Below, piece by piece: positions 5,807 through 9,438 of a stretch of 9,438 nucleotides of DNA. The notes below the pieces were generated by a model. It did no database searches. It worked only from the letters and a program-made list of their open reading frames with translations, and was not told where the DNA came from. Each line of letters begins with the position of its first letter. Positions within the stretch are counted from its first letter, which is position 1. Source of the stretch: Gammaproteobacteria bacterium (GTDB lineage: Bacteria; Pseudomonadota; Gammaproteobacteria; SZUA-152); NCBI GenBank assembly GCA_030613605.1, contig JAUWLO010000071.1:1-9438 (forward strand), given 5' to 3'. The translations under genes were made by a program, and so were the position numbers.

Positions 5807-7138
5807 GTGCAAGCACATCGAAATATGAATCCCCGCGCCGTATCAGCCAGAATCCTCGACCAGGTCTGTTTTCATGGTCGCTCCTTATCCCAGGCTTTAT
5901 CACAGGCCCTGGACAGTCTTCCGGACAAGGCCAAAAAACAAAAACCTTTGATTCAGGAAATTTGTTATGGCGTTTTGCGCGATTACCCACGACTCTCAGC
6001 TATTATCGAAGGCCTGCTTAAAAAACCATTTAAAGCAAAAGATGGCGACATCCAGAGTTTACTCCTGGTAGGTCTGTACCAGCTCATCTCTATGCGAGTA
6101 CCTGACCATGCCGCAGTTTCTGAAACCGTCGCAGCCACCAAAGATCTGAAAAAACCCTGGGCACGATCACTGGCAAATGCTGTGTTGCGTAACTTTTTAC
6201 GGGAAAAAGACCAAAGAATAAAACAGGCCGAGCAAACTGAAGAAGTTTGCTGGTCGCACCCTCAATGGCTGGTTGATGAAATTCGGACTGCCTGGCCAGA
6301 CCAGTGGGAGAAAATACTAACCGCCAATAATCAACGCCCCCCCATGACACTGAGAGTCAATCTCTCAAAAAATAGCGCCGAAGCCTATCTGGCCGAGCTT
6401 GCTGCATCCGATATCCCGGCCGAATCTTCGGCTATCGTTGCCAGTGCTGTGCAACTCACACAGCCTGTGGATGTGGACACGTTACCGGGCTTTACCGAGG
6501 GACGGGTATCCGTACAGGATGCGGCAGCCCAGTTGGCCGCAGAGTTGCTGCAGCTGAAGTCTGGCCAACGGGTGCTGGACGTTTGCGCTGCACCGGGAGG
6601 CAAAACAATGCATATCCTGGAAACAGCCGACGTGGACCTGACAGCAGTAGATATAGAAGAAGGCCGCCTGGAAAAAGTAAAACAAAATCTGCAACGACTT
6701 GGACAAACCGCCAGGCTTTTAGTGGGTGACGCCAAAGAACCAGAAACCTGGTGGGATGGGCAGCGCTACGATCGTATCCTGCTGGATGCACCATGCTCGG
6801 CTACCGGAGTCATTCGGCGTCATCCCGACATCAAAATCCATCGGCGTGCAACGGATATAATCGCTTTGGTGGAATTGCAGGCGCAAATACTCGATGCAAT
6901 GTGGCTCTTACTCAAGCCTGGGGGTATGCTGCTGTATGCTACGTGCTCCGTGCTACCACGCGAGAACAGTGAGCAAATTACAACTTTTGTAAAAAAGAGC
7001 CCGGATGCCACACTAGTTTCGATACCGGTTTCAAATGATGCTAGTTGGGGGCGTGTATCGGGTGCAGGCCGACAGATCCTGCCCGGCGAAAGTGGCATGG
7101 ATGGATTTTATTACGCATGTCTGAAAAAACAGTCCTGA
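5807..7138 (+). CDS. rsmB: 16S rRNA (cytosine-967-C5)-methyltransferase RsmB
   Basis: RsmB (Sun, Fmu) makes m5C967 in 16S rRNA using S-adenosylmethionine. The 443-residue product has a NusB-like RNA-binding domain at about 8-145 (ICYGVLRDYPRLSAIIEGL; LLVGLYQL; SLANAVLRNFLR). A Rossmann methyltransferase domain follows, with the SAM motif LDVCAAPGGKT at 257-267, the acidic VDIEEGRL at 281-288, and both catalytic cysteines: Cys330 in LLDAPCSATGVIRRHPDIK and Cys380 in LLYATCSVLPREN. These match Cys325 and Cys375 of the 429-residue E. coli enzyme. GTG at 5807 is chosen from its ribosome-binding site; ATG at 5825 is the alternative and would remove six residues. Its last 22 bases overlap the next gene in another frame. 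Confidence 0.96.
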   Translation: MQAHRNMNPRAVSARILDQVCFHGRSLSQALSQALDSLPDKAKKQKPLIQEICYGVLRDYPRLSAIIEGLLKKPFKAKDGDIQSLLLVGLYQLISMRVPDHAAVSETVAATKDLKKPWARSLANAVLRNFLREKDQRIKQAEQTEEVCWSHPQWLVDEIRTAWPDQWEKILTANNQRPPMTLRVNLSKNSAEAYLAELAASDIPAESSAIVASAVQLTQPVDVDTLPGFTEGRVSVQDAAAQLAAELLQLKSGQRVLDVCAAPGGKTMHILETADVDLTAVDIEEGRLEKVKQNLQRLGQTARLLVGDAKEPETWWDGQRYDRILLDAPCSATGVIRRHPDIKIHRRATDIIALVELQAQILDAMWLLLKPGGMLLYATCSVLPRENSEQITTFVKKSPDATLVSIPVSNDASWGRVSGAGRQILPGESGMDGFYYACLKKQS

Positions 7139-7776
7139 TAACAAAACCTTCACAATGTACCTCCCGGCCTTTTGCCGGTAAGAAAAATCTGGGCGCCCCT
7201 GATATTCATTTGTGGCCATTAACATTCATGTGTCTGGGAATTTGTTTGGCCAGTTTCTGGACTACTGCTGCCTCGGCACAATCATTCACTGTTCAGAATG
7301 CAAAAATCGAACTGGTGGATAAAGTCTATCGCCTCGATGCCAGCCTCAAATACCGCTTCCCACCAAAAGCTTTGGCCGCGCTGGAGAATGGGGTAACACT
7401 AATACTGGTATTGGATATTGAAGTTGTAAAGCCACGGCGTTACATGTGGAATGAAGAAATCGCCAGCCTGGAACAACGTTACGAAATTAAATATCTGGCT
7501 CTAACGGATCAATATTTATTGCACAATAAAAACAGCGGCTCACAGTTTGTTTATTCAACACTTGATGAGGCGCTCGCTACTCTGGAAAAAATTGATAACC
7601 TGCCCATCATTGATGCACATTTACTCAATGAAAATGAACACTACATGGTTCAGGTTCGTTCCCGACTGGATTTTGATAGCCTGCCAGCTCCATTACGATT
7701 AAAAGCCTATTTTTCCAGTGACTGGTGGCTTACCAGTGGCTGGTATTCGTGGGATCTAACGAGTCCAAAAGAATGA
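7117..7776 (+). CDS. DUF4390 domain-containing exported protein
   Basis: From the ATG at 7117 the product is 219 residues. A rather long polar N-terminus of about 30 residues precedes a hydrophobic stretch (LWPLTFMCLGICLASFW) and a likely signal-peptidase site after AASA near residue 54. The mature part, about 165 residues, is probably periplasmic. It has the DUF4390 pattern: a beta-rich start (FTVQNAKIELVDKVYRLDASLKYRFP), a central RYMWNEEIASLEQRYEIKYLALTDQYLL, and STLDEALATLEKI, ending near DWWLTSGWYSW. The molecular function is unknown. The family commonly sits between rsmB and ntrY in proteobacteria, which hints at a link to envelope sensing by NtrY; that is inference. The ATG lies inside rsmB, 22 bases before its end, suggesting translational coupling. 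No strong ribosome-binding site is seen, and a later ATG at 7228 would cut away most of the signal peptide. The TGA at 7774-7776 is 10 bases before ntrY. Confidence 0.82.
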   Translation: MSEKTVLITKPSQCTSRPFAGKKNLGAPDIHLWPLTFMCLGICLASFWTTAASAQSFTVQNAKIELVDKVYRLDASLKYRFPPKALAALENGVTLILVLDIEVVKPRRYMWNEEIASLEQRYEIKYLALTDQYLLHNKNSGSQFVYSTLDEALATLEKIDNLPIIDAHLLNENEHYMVQVRSRLDFDSLPAPLRLKAYFSSDWWLTSGWYSWDLTSPKE

Positions 7777-7786
7777 GCATCAGGCA

Positions 7787-9438
7787 ATGATGAGTAAATT
7801 CACCAATTTATTGCGACGAATTTCCACCAGTGTTATTCCCGTGATCGTCATGGCTCTGTTTATGCTGACTTCATTATGGCTACTCAGTGCAGCGACAGAA
7901 AACTCCAGCCAGTTTGGCCGCATGCATGTTGCGCTGGTCATCATCAATATCCTTGGCCTGATCGTATTAATCGGCCTGATAGGTGTTGATGTAATACGAC
8001 TGGTACGACAATATCGGCGTGCAGCAACAGGCTCAAAATTAACCGCAAAACTCGTGGCAATTTTTGTTGCTATGGCCTTGATCCCTGTTTCCATCGTCTT
8101 TTATTTCTCATTAGGCTTTTTACAAAAAGGCATTGATAGCTGGTTTGATGTTCGCGTTGAACGTGCCATGGATGATGCGCTTGAGCTTGGCCGCTCTTCC
8201 CTTGATATGCGCATGCGCGGCCTGTTGAAGCAAACACGCAACATGGCATCTGGCTTTAGTGAAATACCAAATGCCCTTGTGTTATTTAATCTAAACGAGC
8301 TACGCGACAAAAGTGCTGCCAGCGAGCTGACATTACTAACTCAAAGTGGGCGAGTAATAGCCTCATCAAGCGCCAATCCTACCGTAATCATTCCACAGCG
8401 ACCTGGTGATGCAATATTGTCAGAGGTTCGACAAAACAACAGTTATGTTGGCCTGGCACCAATAGATAACCTGGGTTTGCATATTCGTGTGGCGGTCAGC
8501 GTTGATCAGCCGGATGTAAACATAGACCCACGCCTCCTGTTTGCGCTGTATCCGATTGAAAGCCGCATCAGCCTGCTAGCTGACAATGTACAATCAGCCT
8601 ATGCGAAATATAAAGAACTTGTTTATCTTCGAGGTCCACTAAAACAAAGTTTCAGCTTTACCCTGATACTGGTTGTGCTTGTTACGCTGTTATCTGCCGT
8701 CTGGGCAGCCTTTTTCTTTGCGCAACGATTGGTGGCACCTATTCGTGTACTGGCTATTGGTACCCGAGCAGTGGCTTCAGGCAATTATCATAAAAAGTTA
8801 CCTGTTACCTCTACCTCTGGCGATGAACTTGGCGCTCTGGTGGAATCTTTTGTTGATATGACTAATAAAATTTCATCCGCTCAGGATGAAGCAAAACGGA
8901 GTCAGCACCAGGCTCAGAGAGAACGCGCCTATCTTGGAGCCGTCCTTGGTCGCCTGTCTTCAGGCGTAATCACCCTGGATAAAAACCAAACCGTGCGCGC
9001 CGTCAATACAGCCGCAAGTCAAATTCTTGAAATTAATGCTGATGCCGTAAAAGGAAAACACCTTGATCAGCTTGAGAAAGAAAACCCGGAAACAAAAGCT
9101 TTTGCGCAAGCCTTAATTTCACATATCAATGACAAAGTAGATGACTGGCGAGAAGAAGTAACGCTGTTCAATGCTACCGGACACAGAACGCTTATGTGCC
9201 AGGGAACGCTTCTGCCTGCCATTAAAGGTATGTCGGCGGGTTTTGTTGTCGTGTTTGATGACATAACCACCTTGATCGAGGCGCAGCGCAGCGCAGCATG
9301 GGGAGAAGTGGCGCAACGCCTGGCACATGAGATTAGAAACCCGTTAACACCCATACAATTATCCGCTGAACATATCCGGCATAAATATCTTGAAAAAATG
9401 TCTCCCGAGGATTCAGAAGTCCTGGATCGTTCAACACA
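7787..9438 (+). CDS. ntrY: NtrY-type membrane sensor histidine kinase, 3'-truncated by window edge
   Basis: The frame is open for 550 codons from tandem ATGs at 7787 and 7790 to the window edge. An AGG at 7782-7784 better suits 7790. Predicted transmembrane segments lie at about 15-36, 46-67, 88-110 and 289-309, with a roughly 175-residue periplasmic domain between the third and fourth. The sequence near the third segment (LIPVSIVFYFSLGFLQ then GIDSWFDVRVERA) is the NtrY hallmark. A HAMP domain (about 313-365), a PAS domain (about 380-500, GVITLDKNQTVRAVNTAA) and the dimerisation/phosphoacceptor H-box follow: RLAHEIRNPLTPIQLSAEHI, with His514 as the phosphorylation site. The ATPase domain lies beyond the window. 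NtrY phosphorylates NtrX, controlling nitrogen, redox or envelope-related genes depending on species. It starts 10 bases after the DUF4390 stop, so it is probably in the same operon. Confidence 0.92.
   Translation, partial: MMSKFTNLLRRISTSVIPVIVMALFMLTSLWLLSAATENSSQFGRMHVALVIINILGLIVLIGLIGVDVIRLVRQYRRAATGSKLTAKLVAIFVAMALIPVSIVFYFSLGFLQKGIDSWFDVRVERAMDDALELGRSSLDMRMRGLLKQTRNMASGFSEIPNALVLFNLNELRDKSAASELTLLTQSGRVIASSSANPTVIIPQRPGDAILSEVRQNNSYVGLAPIDNLGLHIRVAVSVDQPDVNIDPRLLFALYPIESRISLLADNVQSAYAKYKELVYLRGPLKQSFSFTLILVVLVTLLSAVWAAFFFAQRLVAPIRVLAIGTRAVASGNYHKKLPVTSTSGDELGALVESFVDMTNKISSAQDEAKRSQHQAQRERAYLGAVLGRLSSGVITLDKNQTVRAVNTAASQILEINADAVKGKHLDQLEKENPETKAFAQALISHINDKVDDWREEVTLFNATGHRTLMCQGTLLPAIKGMSAGFVVVFDDITTLIEAQRSAAWGEVAQRLAHEIRNPLTPIQLSAEHIRHKYLEKMSPEDSEVLDRST

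Noticed and set aside
7045..7116. Upstream ATG that would lengthen the DUF4390 protein by 24 residues
   Set aside because: It lies deep inside rsmB and would place about 55 non-hydrophobic residues before the signal-peptide core; the ATG at 7117 is more reasonable.
9281..9297. GCGCA-type short tandem repeat in ntrY
   Set aside because: It encodes the canonical EAQRSAAWGEVAQRLAHE stretch before the H-box, so it is a by-product of conserved coding sequence.
1..9438. A hidden mobile element, defence system or CRISPR array
   Set aside because: Nearly all bases are accounted for by conserved housekeeping genes in a known order. No transposase, integrase, spacer array, toxin-antitoxin pair or tRNA-like structure was seen on either strand.

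Overview
The window looks like a chromosomal housekeeping segment of a gammaproteobacterium with roughly balanced base composition. Three things point there: the divergent arrangement of tsaP-dprA-smg against def-fmt-rsmB, close sequence resemblance to Escherichia/Pseudomonas-type Def, Fmt and RsmB, and the continuation of the right arm through a DUF4390 gene into an NtrY-type sensor kinase. No species can be named from the sequence alone. I see no RNA genes, insertion sequences, CRISPR arrays, phage genes or attachment sites.

Layout. Bases 1-906 (+) hold the 3' part of a 2Fe-2S ferredoxin/FAD/NAD(P) reductase whose N-terminus lies before the window. It converges on a minus-strand arm that reads leftward: tsaP-like LysM gene (about 3966 to 2851), dprA (2682 to 1465) and smg (1468 to 989), the last two overlapping by 4 bases (ATGA). 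A divergent intergenic region of about 240 bases (4012-4248) carries a good extended -10 promoter for def and an AT-rich 12-bp triple repeat. The plus-strand arm then runs def (4249-4752), fmt (4843-5793), rsmB (5807-7138), a DUF4390 gene (7117-7776, overlapping rsmB) and ntrY (7787 to beyond the window end). Genes from fmt onward are nearly contiguous or overlapping, as in an operon. No stretch over 300 bases lacks a gene.

How the genes fit together. Fmt formylates initiator Met-tRNA and Def removes the formyl group from new proteins; RsmB methylates 16S rRNA. These form a translation-start/ribosome module. DprA loads RecA on incoming single-stranded DNA during transformation, and TsaP anchors the type IV pilus secretin to peptidoglycan, so the left arm has a DNA-uptake flavour, although both are widely conserved in non-competent species too. 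NtrY is the membrane kinase of an NtrY/NtrX two-component system; ntrX would be expected just past the right edge.

I found no convincing undescribed system. The most unusual details are an 18-bp tandem duplication, which also forms a strong inverted repeat, in the extreme 5' coding part of dprA; the phased AT-rich repeat in the tsaP/def divergent region; non-ATG starts on dprA, fmt and rsmB; and a redox gene lying next to smg, where topA-type and tsaC genes are found in some relatives.
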